This document shows positions 41,320 to 49,386 of a DNA stretch of 54,328 nucleotides, in pieces. The stretch's first letter is position 1, and the number at the start of each line of letters is the position of its first letter. Origin of the DNA: Puniceicoccales bacterium (GTDB taxonomy: Bacteria > Verrucomicrobiota > Verrucomicrobiia > Opitutales > JAIRLM01); assembly GCA_031278455.1 (NCBI GenBank), contig JAITKJ010000021.1:1-54328 (forward strand). Reading direction: 5' to 3'. The position numbers were made by a program, and so were the translations under genes. The notes beneath the pieces were generated by a model that saw nothing but the letters and a program-made list of their open reading frames with translations, did not search any database and was not told the DNA's origin.

Positions 41320-42579
41320 TTATTTCGTATTTGCCAAAGTCCGTCGCCTACCCTCTCCGGTAGCCTCAATGGTCGACGTTGCCACCGAAAAACATTGCTC
41401 CATATCGTTATTTACGGCGCCAACCCGTATAATAGTTTCCTGGAGCAAGCTACTATTACAATCGATGCTAAGCCGCACTGCATCTAGAATTTCTTGGATT
41501 TTTGCACCGGTAATATAACATCGCTTGTCATCTTTGATGATTTCCTCAAACTTTTTTTGAATAACTCCGAAAAAATCTCGACCAACAGCCTTTTGGTGTT
41601 CACTGACTCCATGCGCGAATATTTTATAGACCTCGGTTATGTCAACGTCTGCCCTTCCCCCACAAAAGGGCTCATAAACAACTTTGCCATCGGACTTAAA
41701 TGTACACCGAAAATAAATTGCCCTGGTAAACGCATCGCTCCACCACCGTTTCTGATACCAGGTTTTGAAGGCGTATGATTCGGCATCTGGACTATTTTGC
41801 GCGTCACTCCCGAACGATTTCTCCATGCGTTCCACACTACTCGTGTATGACTCCAGCTTGTAATCTGGAGGATCATTAGGTGATCCAAATCGCCCGTAAC
41901 AAACTTTGGTCTCATGGACCACATTTTCAAAAGGATTCCCATCCGAATCCACATCAATGAAAAAGAACTCCCATTTGTGGCCATTCCACCACAGATCTGG
42001 TTCTATCACGCGGGCATAAAGCTGGGGCAGGCCATGCGTGGCAAATGTCCCAACGGCGGATGGCATCTTCAAATCTTCCAAAGCAGTCAATTGTTTCTGT
42101 TCAAACGGTAAAACCATGTGCGGATTAGCTGGGTTACAGCCAGCGTACAGATTGGAAAGGCTGTTAAAAACACTCTGAAATCGCTCGATAATGGAATTAA
42201 GTACCTCTGCCTCACGGATAAATTCACTCAAAATTGCCATCTGCTGATTTGCGTTTTGGTAAGCAACAGAGAGCACTTGCATCGTTATTCCGATCTTCTG
42301 TTGCTCCGCTTGCGTTGGTTGGAAAGCTTGGGAATAATGAAGAAATACTTCGCGGCCATCGGCCGTAACAGCCCTGAGAAAATCGCCGGCGCCGTTTTGC
42401 GCGCGAACATACGAGCCATCGGCCGTAATCCTATAATAGCGAATCGTTCCATTCGCAGTTATATCAAAGTCTTTGTACGCTGGACGCAACCGTTCGGATT
42501 CTAGGCCGAGCGCCGTACAATATACACTTGCTTTGGCGAGGTCATTGAAATTTTCCGGCAAAATCGATGCATTTCTCAT
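41320..42579 (-). CDS. T3SS translocon-operon protein, paralogue group B (419 aa)
   Basis: First gene of the translocon operon. It has a helix (YQNANQQMAILSEFIREAEV, about residues 130-150), a central globular part with several Trp residues (DLWWNGHKWEFFFIDVD; TWYQKRWWSDAF), then a C-terminal helical stretch (EILDAVRLSIDCNSSLLQET). It is similar to the 452-residue gene downstream and, more loosely, to the two group A proteins. No Shine-Dalgarno sequence precedes the ATG, in contrast to the strong sites of several downstream genes. The family is unrecognised; a needle-tip or hydrophilic translocator role is inferred from operon and architecture. Confidence 0.7.
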   Translation of the reverse strand: MRNASILPENFNDLAKASVYCTALGLESERLRPAYKDFDITANGTIRYYRITADGSYVRAQNGAGDFLRAVTADGREVFLHYSQAFQPTQAEQQKIGITMQVLSVAYQNANQQMAILSEFIREAEVLNSIIERFQSVFNSLSNLYAGCNPANPHMVLPFEQKQLTALEDLKMPSAVGTFATHGLPQLYARVIEPDLWWNGHKWEFFFIDVDSDGNPFENVVHETKVCYGRFGSPNDPPDYKLESYTSSVERMEKSFGSDAQNSPDAESYAFKTWYQKRWWSDAFTRAIYFRCTFKSDGKVVYEPFCGGRADVDITEVYKIFAHGVSEHQKAVGRDFFGVIQKKFEEIIKDDKRCYITGAKIQEILDAVRLSIDCNSSLLQETIIRVGAVNNDMEQCFSVATSTIEATGEGRRRTLANTK

Positions 42580-42651
42580 ATTTTGTTAAAATCAGAACAT
42601 GGGCATGCTCGAATGAATGTACCCAAAGGTCAAAAGCTTGAATGTCGAATT

Positions 42652-42675
42652 TTTGTAAATATAGATATTTGTAAA
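42652..42675. promoter_or_regulatory. Direct repeat TTTGTAAA x2, 16 bp apart, in divergent promoter region
   Basis: Two copies of TTTGTAAA (42652-42659 and 42668-42675) lie in an AT-rich patch within the 200-base gap between the translocon operon (minus) and the cyclase gene (plus). A further inverted CATG-GG-CATG motif lies near 42600. The repeats are about 75-95 bases upstream of the operon start, suitable for an activator. I see no convincing -35/-10 pair in this gap. Confidence 0.35.
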
Positions 42676-42779
42676 ATTATGCACTCCGCGAGTTGGCTCA
42701 TTTAACATTTGGAAACGGGAGAAGAACTAATCGCGAAAAGGACTTGTGCCGCGCGTGACGCCGAACAACATGTACGTGC

Positions 42780-44129
42780 ATGCACCTCTCCGCCTACTTT
42801 GCCCGCAAGCGTTTGGTGAATCTTCACAGTCAAACCTTAGAAGGTACTCTCAGTGAGCTCATAAGACGTTTTTCACCCGCAGTAAAAATTGATCGCGAAG
42901 CCGTTTTGCAGGAATTGATCATCCGAGAAAATAGGGCCTCCACGTGCTTGGGAAACGGAATTGCCATTCCGCATCTTAAAATTCCCCTTCCGCGCCCGTG
43001 CATTTTGGCCATTGGACGCTGTCCCAATGGTATTAAATTCGGCGAAAATCCTGAATATGAAGATGTGCGACTCGTTTTTCTAATTCTCTTCAACGAGGGG
43101 TGGGACGGGCAATTGCAGGTTTTAGCCCAATTAGCGCGAGAACTTCATGATCCGCATAAAATATTGTCGCTTATTCATCCGCAGTCGCTGTCGGCTTTTT
43201 ACAAAAAATGGCAGCAAATTTTTGGCGAAAAAAAGCGGACCAACCAAGGCGTCCATGTTTCAGCCAAAGGGCAGCGGATTTTTCTCAAGGAATCCTTTCG
43301 CCTCGCCCGCAGCTCCGGGTGTCAGTCCATTTTTCTTTTTCCCGACTCGTTGGGCGAATGGTTTGTCTTTGGAAAATATTTCCTGGGAATGAGGCGCATC
43401 CTCGTTACCGAGCGCTTCCAAGAGGATCTTCCGTCTCAATATGGCATGGATCACCTTCTCAATGTGTCCAATCACTCGCGCGCGCGCCTAGTTCAAATGC
43501 ATGGTGCCATCCTCATTGCTCTCACCCGCGGGTTTATCGGGCGCGATGAAAAAATTTGTTGCATCGGAAGCGGAAGTGAAAGTGGCCATTTTGATTGCCT
43601 GGTTTTTGTGGATGTGGCAATCAGGTATAAGTCCCTGCTTGACACGCGGCGGGGGCTGATTCCAAAGGACGTTTCCACGGAGGTTTTCGAGCGCGTCATT
43701 GCCATCGCCCATCAGATCGCTGCCGAAGGGCGTGAGGGTAAACCTCTGGGAGCGATGTTCATCCTCGGGAATCACGCTAAAATCAAACGCTATTACAAAT
43801 CACTCATCCTCAATCCATTCCAAGGATATCCGCGCCAAGAACGTAATGTTCTCAACCCGTTCATCGATGAAACGATTAAGGAATTTGCCTCCATTGATGG
43901 CGCCTTCATCGTTGGCAGCGACGGCGTTTTTGAGGCCGCTGGGACGATGATCAACGCACCCAGTCGCGGAATCGTCCTCCCCGGCGGGCTTGGCACCAGG
44001 CACACATCCGCCGCGGCCATATCAAAGGCGGCTGACAGCCTGGCCATCGTGGTTTCCCAAAGCACCAGCCAGGTTACCCTTTTCCGCAATGGTCGGATGC
44101 TGCCCCTTTCTGAAAAAGTCATCGGCTAA
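42780..44129 (+). CDS. PTS EIIA domain fused to diadenylate cyclase (DAC) domain
   Basis: 449 aa. Residues about 1-150 match a PTS EIIA-fructose/Ntr domain: TLSELIRRFSP, then GNGIAIPHLKIPLPRP with the phospho-acceptor His at 65. A middle region (about 160-285) includes IFLFPDSLGEWFVF and ILVTERF and may be an alpha/beta sensor, perhaps like the pyruvate kinase C-terminal domain. Residues about 290-440 are a DAC domain: FASIDGAFIVGSDG (DGA, 373-375), GLGTRHTSAAAIS (RHT, 407-409), and LAIVVSQSTSQV. DAC domains make cyclic di-AMP from two ATP. The fusion implies c-di-AMP synthesis linked to phosphotransfer or nutrient state (inference). It is divergent from the translocon operon and has no membrane helix. 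Confidence 0.88.
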   Translation: MHLSAYFARKRLVNLHSQTLEGTLSELIRRFSPAVKIDREAVLQELIIRENRASTCLGNGIAIPHLKIPLPRPCILAIGRCPNGIKFGENPEYEDVRLVFLILFNEGWDGQLQVLAQLARELHDPHKILSLIHPQSLSAFYKKWQQIFGEKKRTNQGVHVSAKGQRIFLKESFRLARSSGCQSIFLFPDSLGEWFVFGKYFLGMRRILVTERFQEDLPSQYGMDHLLNVSNHSRARLVQMHGAILIALTRGFIGRDEKICCIGSGSESGHFDCLVFVDVAIRYKSLLDTRRGLIPKDVSTEVFERVIAIAHQIAAEGREGKPLGAMFILGNHAKIKRYYKSLILNPFQGYPRQERNVLNPFIDETIKEFASIDGAFIVGSDGVFEAAGTMINAPSRGIVLPGGLGTRHTSAAAISKAADSLAIVVSQSTSQVTLFRNGRMLPLSEKVIG

Positions 44130-44142
44130 ATGGGGATCGAAT

Positions 44143-45441
44143 TCAGACCGCTGGTTCGGAATTTGAAATCGCTAGTTTTTCCGGCTCGTACACGGCCTCG
44201 CTGCTCTGGCAAGCATGGAAATCGGAAATTTCGTCGACAAATTTGAGAATTTTTTCACATTCACCTTCTAGGGAAAATTTATCGCAGAAAATTTTGTGAG
44301 ACTTTCGCGCCATTTCGACGGCCTCCGCCGGGTGCGCATGAATCCATTTCACGTGATTGTCAATTTGTTCAAAAACCTCCTCGGCGGATTTTTCCGTATC
44401 AATAAACAGGACACAATCGCTAAAATTCTCCTGCATAAAAGCGGTTTTTTCCGTGATAACCACGCAGGACGACGCAAAGGCTTCAAAATCGCGCATCACG
44501 GCCGTGCCTGACTCGTAATGTTGTCCAGCGTGTAAAACAAGCGCGATTCCCGCAGGTTTCATGACATTTTGTACATCCATTGGACCGTTTACGTAAATTT
44601 CACCCTTCCAGGAATGCGGACCAGCATTCCGCCATATACGCGCAGGGCCATAAAAATCGCAATATTCTGTTTCGTCTAATAGTTGGAAAAGTTTTGCCAA
44701 CCCGTGTCGGCGGCGTTGATCATGTAAGTATCCAATGTAGGCAATACGTTTTTTGGGACTGTTGCAGAAATCTGTTTTGCTCATGGTCATGTAAGTTTTT
44801 AGCTGGCGAAAATTTTTTCCATCTTTCCGCAGATGTTCTTCCAATTCAGCTATGCCATACTGAGCAAAGAGGAAATTATCATAGGTGCTGACATGTTTAT
44901 AATTTGCTGGAGAAACGCAATATGGCGAATGAACATAGAGCAGAGATACAATCCCTGATGCGGGGCAGAAAGGGGGAATTTTTGTCCAAAAACAGGATGA
45001 AATGAAAATGTCGGTATTCATTTTTTCCGCCATGCACGCCACTGCTCTGGAACATACGCACCATTCGTGGCCAAGTTTAGTCAACGCATCACCGAGCTGT
45101 AAGCTAAACCGTCGTTCCCCGCCATTTGCTGGAGTCGCAATAACGACCCGGCGCGTTCCAGGTGGCGGTTTTGGTAATTCATCTATTTGTCCCGCAGCGA
45201 GTTGCCAAACCTGCTGTTCCAACTCCGGAGATGAGGCTCGAATGAAGTATGAAGCCCGATTCTTACAGGGCGTAATTGCCTGACCGTTTCGAATTCGCCA
45301 TACCGAACGGGGCGGCGATTTAGTGGCTGCATCATTAGGTAAGTCTGCCTCGCTGACCTCTGCTAAATTTTCAACCGCCGCCTGTTCAGAAAGATACGTC
45401 ACTGGCCAGCGTGGACCGGACACACTAGGCGTAAACACCAT
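44143..45441 (-). CDS. Glycosyltransferase-like protein, tandem paralogue A
   Basis: 432 aa, with a GT-B-like organisation. After a variable N-terminal 80-100 residues comes PPPGTRRVVIATPANGGERR and LGHEWCVCSRAVACMAEKM. The C-terminal lobe has KKRIAYIGYLHDQRR, CDFYGPARIW, SGTAVMRDFEAFASSCVVIT (donor-site region) and a terminal helix KWIHAHPAEAVEMARKSHKI typical of GT4/GT1-type proteins. It is highly similar to the gene at 45480-46754. No signal peptide. Its promoter lies in the 38-base gap. It could decorate surface glycans or be a secreted glycosyltransferase effector; the catalytic residues cannot be assigned confidently. Confidence 0.72.
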   Translation of the reverse strand: MVFTPSVSGPRWPVTYLSEQAAVENLAEVSEADLPNDAATKSPPRSVWRIRNGQAITPCKNRASYFIRASSPELEQQVWQLAAGQIDELPKPPPGTRRVVIATPANGGERRFSLQLGDALTKLGHEWCVCSRAVACMAEKMNTDIFISSCFWTKIPPFCPASGIVSLLYVHSPYCVSPANYKHVSTYDNFLFAQYGIAELEEHLRKDGKNFRQLKTYMTMSKTDFCNSPKKRIAYIGYLHDQRRRHGLAKLFQLLDETEYCDFYGPARIWRNAGPHSWKGEIYVNGPMDVQNVMKPAGIALVLHAGQHYESGTAVMRDFEAFASSCVVITEKTAFMQENFSDCVLFIDTEKSAEEVFEQIDNHVKWIHAHPAEAVEMARKSHKIFCDKFSLEGECEKILKFVDEISDFHACQSSEAVYEPEKLAISNSEPAV

Positions 45442-45479
45442 ATACGCGGGAGTTTGACAACCAAGTATGCAAATGTCAA
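45442..45479 (-). promoter_or_regulatory. Putative promoter of glycosyltransferase-like gene A
   Basis: Minus strand: TTGACA (45479-45474), 17 bases, CAAACT, nine bases, ATG. The whole 38-base gap between the two paralogues is this element. CAAACT and the 32-base TTGACA-to-ATG distance are identical at paralogue B, so the control region was duplicated with the gene. The sequence CGCGTAT abuts the start codon. No Shine-Dalgarno. Confidence 0.5.
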
Positions 45480-46754
45480 TTACACGTTCGCTATCTGTGA
45501 CTCGGGCTCGGCCTCGCCGCTCGGGCGAGCCTGAGAAGTGGAAATTTCATCGACGAATTTAAGAATTTTTTCACATTCCCCTTCCAGGGAAAATTTATCG
45601 CAGAAAATTTTGTGAGACTTTCGCGCCATTTCCACGGCCTCCTCCGGGTGTGCATGAATCCATTTCACGTGATTGTCAATTTGTTCAAAAATCTCATCGA
45701 CGGGTTTATCCGTATCAATGAACAGGACACAATCGCCAAAATTTTTCTGCATAAAAGCGGTTTTTTCCGTGATAATTATGCAGGACGAGGAAAGGGCTTC
45801 AAAATCACGATACACGGGCGACCCCGACTCAAATTGCTGCTTGGCGTGTAAAAGAAGTGCAATTCCAGCTGGCTCCATAACGTTTTGCACATCTCTGAGG
45901 TCGCGGAGTGGCATCTCGCGCTTCCATGAATGTGGAGCACTTTTGTGCCAGGCATGCTTTGGCCCATAGAATTCGCAATAACCAGTTTCGTCTAATAACT
46001 GAAAAAGTTTCGCAAATTCGTCGCGCCGGCGAGGTTCGTTGAAAAACCCAACATATACAATACGCTTTTTGGGGCTGTCGCAAAACTTTGTTTTGCTTAG
46101 AGTCAAGTAAGTTTTTAGCGCGCGAAAGTTTTTTCCATTTTTGCGAAAATATTCTTCTAAATCATTCGTGCCAGACTGGGCAAAAAGAAAATTATCATAG
46201 GCGCTAATGCTATGATAATTTTCCGGAGAAACACAGCCAGGCGAATGAATATAGAGTAGGGATAAAATTCTCGGCGGCGGTGGGCCTTCCCAAAAGGCTG
46301 ACGAGATGAAGAGGTTCGCATTCATTTTTTCTGCCATACTAGCTATCCTATTGGAGCATACGCACCACTCGTGACCCAGTTTAGCCATTGCATCACCAAG
46401 CTGTAGGCAAAAACGTCGTTCTCCAGCACTTGCAGGAGACGCAATGACGATCCGGCGCGTCCCCGGTGGCGGTTTGGGTAATTCGTCTATTTGCCCTGCA
46501 ACAAGCTTTCGTATTTGCTGCTTTAGCTCACTGGATGAGGCCTCAATGAAATACGGCCGATACCTCCGCACGCCAGTAGCAATCCCACTATTGCCATTTA
46601 CTGGCAACTTTCGAACTGACGGAGGCATTCCCATCGGTGCCTCTTTTATTGGGTCATGTGGTATAGAATCCGCGATAAAGTTTTCAACCACCGGCAATCC
46701 AAAGAAATACGGCATTGGCCAATGTTTTCCGGCCGCACTAACTGTAGGCAACAT
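45480..46754 (-). CDS. Glycosyltransferase-like protein, tandem paralogue B
   Basis: 424 aa, the tandem duplicate of the gene downstream (44143-45441). They share PPPGTRR.VIA.PA..GERRF.LQLGDA, LGHEWCVCS, DNFLFAQ.G, SPKKRI.Y.G, KLFQLLDET.YC.FYGP, and a nearly identical C-terminal 70 residues ending SHKIFCDKFSLEGECEKILKF. The first 80 residues diverge strongly, including a different Pro/Asn/Ile content (VRKLPVNGNSGIATGVRR). Divergence concentrated at the N-terminus, where T3SS signals or acceptor specificity would lie, fits functional diversification. No signal peptide or membrane helix. Confidence 0.72.
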   Translation of the reverse strand: MLPTVSAAGKHWPMPYFFGLPVVENFIADSIPHDPIKEAPMGMPPSVRKLPVNGNSGIATGVRRYRPYFIEASSSELKQQIRKLVAGQIDELPKPPPGTRRIVIASPASAGERRFCLQLGDAMAKLGHEWCVCSNRIASMAEKMNANLFISSAFWEGPPPPRILSLLYIHSPGCVSPENYHSISAYDNFLFAQSGTNDLEEYFRKNGKNFRALKTYLTLSKTKFCDSPKKRIVYVGFFNEPRRRDEFAKLFQLLDETGYCEFYGPKHAWHKSAPHSWKREMPLRDLRDVQNVMEPAGIALLLHAKQQFESGSPVYRDFEALSSSCIIITEKTAFMQKNFGDCVLFIDTDKPVDEIFEQIDNHVKWIHAHPEEAVEMARKSHKIFCDKFSLEGECEKILKFVDEISTSQARPSGEAEPESQIANV

Positions 46755-46792
46755 ACGCGTAGAAGTTTGTCCGACAAATACTCAAGTGTCAA
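46755..46792 (-). promoter_or_regulatory. Putative promoter of glycosyltransferase-like gene B with palindromic spacer
   Basis: Minus strand: TTGACA (46792-46787), 17 bases, CAAACT, nine bases, ATG at 46754. An inverted repeat TTTGTC-C-GACAAA (46766-46778) overlaps the 3' spacer and -10. The rest of the gap to gspF (to 46878) shows no gene. Confidence 0.5.
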
Positions 46793-46878
46793 CTACAAGA
46801 GATCCGTCATATCCGTGCCATCGCAAACTCCGCCATATCCATATTGGCAAGCTAAGTATGCCGCACAGAATTTTATGT

Positions 46879-47952
46879 TTAAAAATCAGATAATTGAAGC
46901 ATTTGGGCCATGGGTAGTAGCATGGCTGCGGCGATGAGGGCTACCACACCGGCCAAAATGAGAACCACAACCGGTTGCAGTACAGCAGCAGCGCGCTCCA
47001 GATGGCGATCCAATTCCTCGGCGGTTGCCTCTCCCGCGTGAAGGAGCATGTCCGCCAGGCGCCCACTTTCCTCGCCGACAACCAAAAGCCCGTGGACAAA
47101 CGGCAGCATGAACGGCGACGGAGCCAGCAGGTCGATCAGGGATTCCCCAGCGCGCACCCGATCCACGAGTTGGAGCAGGTATGATTTCATCGCAGCGTTT
47201 GGCAAACCGTTTGCCGCAAGTGCCAGGGCTTCGGTGGTTGGAACGGCGTGCTCCAGTAGCAGGCCAAAGGTGCGCAGAAAAATGACCAGGTTTTGCATCA
47301 AAAATAATTGGCCGAAAAATGGTAGACGAAGGGCAATTTTACCTCGAAGAAGCCGGCCAGATTGCGTTTGCCCACCGATGCATAGGCCAAAAACGGCCAA
47401 CATTATTGTCAGTGGAAGAAAGTGGGCATGGGCGCGCAAGAATGTTCCGAAGGCAATCAAAGTTCGCGTTAGTGCTGGCATGGGCGCGGATGAATTGCTC
47501 GCCTGGAGGAGATTTTCAAAGCGCGGGACCACATATGTGGTCAGGAATAATACGGCAGCTAAGGCGACGATTAGGACGGTGATCGGGTAAAATAGCGCGG
47601 AAACGGTGCGATGTTTCGTGCGTAAAATGCGCGTGCGGAAACTGGAAATGTATTCCAGCGTCGCTCCCAAGTCGCCGGAGGATTCCCCGGCCTTTACCAT
47701 TTGGCAGTAGGTCACATCGAAAATTTGCGGAAAAGACTCCAGGATCCCATGCAGCGGTTGCCCAAGGGTAAGTCCCTGAATGGCAGTTGTGATGACCATC
47801 CGCAGGGTGGAATTTTTCTCTTGCCGCTCTAAAATTTGCAGGGCCTTTAGCAGGCCAACGCCGCTCCGAATAAGCACCGCCAATTGGCGCGTGAACGCTA
47901 AAAGTTGCGCCTCGTCCACCTTGGGCCGAGGAAAATGAAATGGTCTCAGCAT
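46879..47952 (-). CDS. gspF: Type II secretion / type IV pilus inner-membrane platform protein (GspF/PilC)
   Basis: 357 aa from ATG 47952, which has GGAG twelve bases upstream and overlaps the gspE stop by 7 bases. It shows the GspF duplicated four-helix domain: FTRQLAVLIRSGVGLLKALQ in the first copy and LVIFLRTFGLLLEHAVPTTEAL in the second. Membrane helices include YPITVLIVALAAVLFLTTYVVP and the C-terminal LQPVVVLILAGVVALIAAAMLLPM. It is the assembly platform with which GspE works. No pseudopilin or secretin gene lies in this window, so T2SS, type IV pilus and competence pilus cannot be told apart. Confidence 0.92.
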   Translation of the reverse strand: MLRPFHFPRPKVDEAQLLAFTRQLAVLIRSGVGLLKALQILERQEKNSTLRMVITTAIQGLTLGQPLHGILESFPQIFDVTYCQMVKAGESSGDLGATLEYISSFRTRILRTKHRTVSALFYPITVLIVALAAVLFLTTYVVPRFENLLQASNSSAPMPALTRTLIAFGTFLRAHAHFLPLTIMLAVFGLCIGGQTQSGRLLRGKIALRLPFFGQLFLMQNLVIFLRTFGLLLEHAVPTTEALALAANGLPNAAMKSYLLQLVDRVRAGESLIDLLAPSPFMLPFVHGLLVVGEESGRLADMLLHAGEATAEELDRHLERAAAVLQPVVVLILAGVVALIAAAMLLPMAQMLQLSDF

Positions 47953-49337
47953 GGTATTTGCTCCAAAAATTCCGCCGGGCACAAAATACCTTCCGCTACC
48001 CACGTTGCTGCCTGATCCGCCAGTGATTCGGTGGATTTCAGCCGCGCAAAATTTCCCAGGGCCACATTTTCTCGTGCGGAGTCGTCCATGGAAAAAAGCT
48101 CAAAAACCGCTCGCTGGCCCCGGTGTCCCGTTTGACCACATTGGTCGCAACCCTTCCCAAACTTCAAATGATCCGGCGGGATGTGGCGGAGTATTTCGGG
48201 AAATTTATCGATTGCATCTTTCGGGCATGTTTCCGAGCAGTTGGGGCAGTTTAGCCGCAGCAACCGTTGGGAAAGAACGCCGCGCAGGCAACAGCTGAGC
48301 AAAAACGGATCCACGCCCATTTCGTGCAAACGGAGAAGTGCTTCTTCCACCGTCGCCGTGTGCAGCGTTGTGAGAACCAGATGTCCGGTAAGTGCTGCCT
48401 GTAGAGCAGTTTGCGCCGTTTCCCGGTCACGAATTTCTCCCACGAGAATCTTGTCCGGGTCGTGGCGGAGAAAGGACCGCAAAATGGAAGAAAATGTTCG
48501 GTCGGCGGCCAGGTCAACGGACACCTGCAAGATGCCATCTAACTCGTACTCAATGGGATCCTCAATGGTCAGCAGCTTTACGTCATCGGAATTAATTTCC
48601 TGAAGCGCGGCATAGATGGACGTGGTTTTTCCGCTGCCGGTTGGTCCGATGACCAGGAATAACCCACTGGGCAATCGCACGATATGGCGCGTGGTTTCCA
48701 TGGTTTTCGGCGACATTTGCAAATTATCCAGCCGTGGAAATCGCCGATTTTTGTCCAAAACACGCAGGACCACGCTTTCTCCGGCTTTTGTGGGAAGGAC
48801 GGAGATGCGACATTCCACGTCTTTTCCATCCACAAAACACTTTAATCGGCCGTCCTGGGGCCGAAAGTGCTCCGAAATATCCAAATTTGCCATGGCCCGC
48901 AGGCAGGCAGAAAGTTCTTTGGATAATTCTCCTGGAAATCGGCGCACCGTCCGCAGGGTGCCGTCGATGCGCATGCGCAGGGAAACTTCATCCGCGTTGC
49001 TTTCGAAGTGGATGTCTGCCGCACCCAATTCCACGCCGTAGCGCAACCAATGTTGAATTTGGTGTGGCAGGTCGAAATTTGCTTCATCATCGACTTCTTC
49101 GCCGGATGTTTTACAATGCGTATGGGTGGCTTCAAATTGCAGCCAGTGTTTTTGAAAATCCTGTTCGGTGAGGCTTTTGAATTCGAAATGAAATCCCAGG
49201 AGCGCCGATAACTCCTCGTGGAACGATTGAAAATCACGGCCTTCTTGGACGAAAAAATGCGAAAGACCACCAGGCAAAATGCGGTAAAATCGGCAAATTT
49301 GATAGAGGTCATTTTTTTGCGGTGGAACCTCCGTCAT
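47946..49337 (-). CDS. gspE: Type II secretion / type IV pilus assembly ATPase (GspE/PilB)
   Basis: About 463 aa from ATG 49337 with AAGGAAAG upstream; a longer start at 49379 adds 14 mostly basic residues. An N-terminal domain is followed by the family core: ELGAADIHFE, Walker A GPTGSGKTT, Asp box LTIEDPIEYEL, Walker B ILVGEIRDRETAQTAL, and His box GHLVLTTLHTATVEEAL. A zinc-binding tetracysteine is present (CPNCSETC and CDQCGQTGHRG), typical of GspE/PilB. Cytoplasmic hexameric motor for pseudopilus assembly. Cotranscribed with gspF and, unusually, with a T3SS-type chaperone gene upstream. Confidence 0.93.
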   Translation of the reverse strand: MTEVPPQKNDLYQICRFYRILPGGLSHFFVQEGRDFQSFHEELSALLGFHFEFKSLTEQDFQKHWLQFEATHTHCKTSGEEVDDEANFDLPHQIQHWLRYGVELGAADIHFESNADEVSLRMRIDGTLRTVRRFPGELSKELSACLRAMANLDISEHFRPQDGRLKCFVDGKDVECRISVLPTKAGESVVLRVLDKNRRFPRLDNLQMSPKTMETTRHIVRLPSGLFLVIGPTGSGKTTSIYAALQEINSDDVKLLTIEDPIEYELDGILQVSVDLAADRTFSSILRSFLRHDPDKILVGEIRDRETAQTALQAALTGHLVLTTLHTATVEEALLRLHEMGVDPFLLSCCLRGVLSQRLLRLNCPNCSETCPKDAIDKFPEILRHIPPDHLKFGKGCDQCGQTGHRGQRAVFELFSMDDSARENVALGNFARLKSTESLADQAATWVAEGILCPAEFLEQIPC

Positions 49338-49386
49338 TTCTTTCCTTCTTTTTTCTTTTTTCCAGCTCTGTCCGGTCAAAATCCCT

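Noticed and set aside
42580..42779. CRISPR or integration-site repeats in the divergent gap
   Set aside because: Only a two-copy 8-bp direct repeat is present, with no spacers, integrase or transposase nearby. I saw no insertion sequence, prophage or CRISPR array anywhere in the window.
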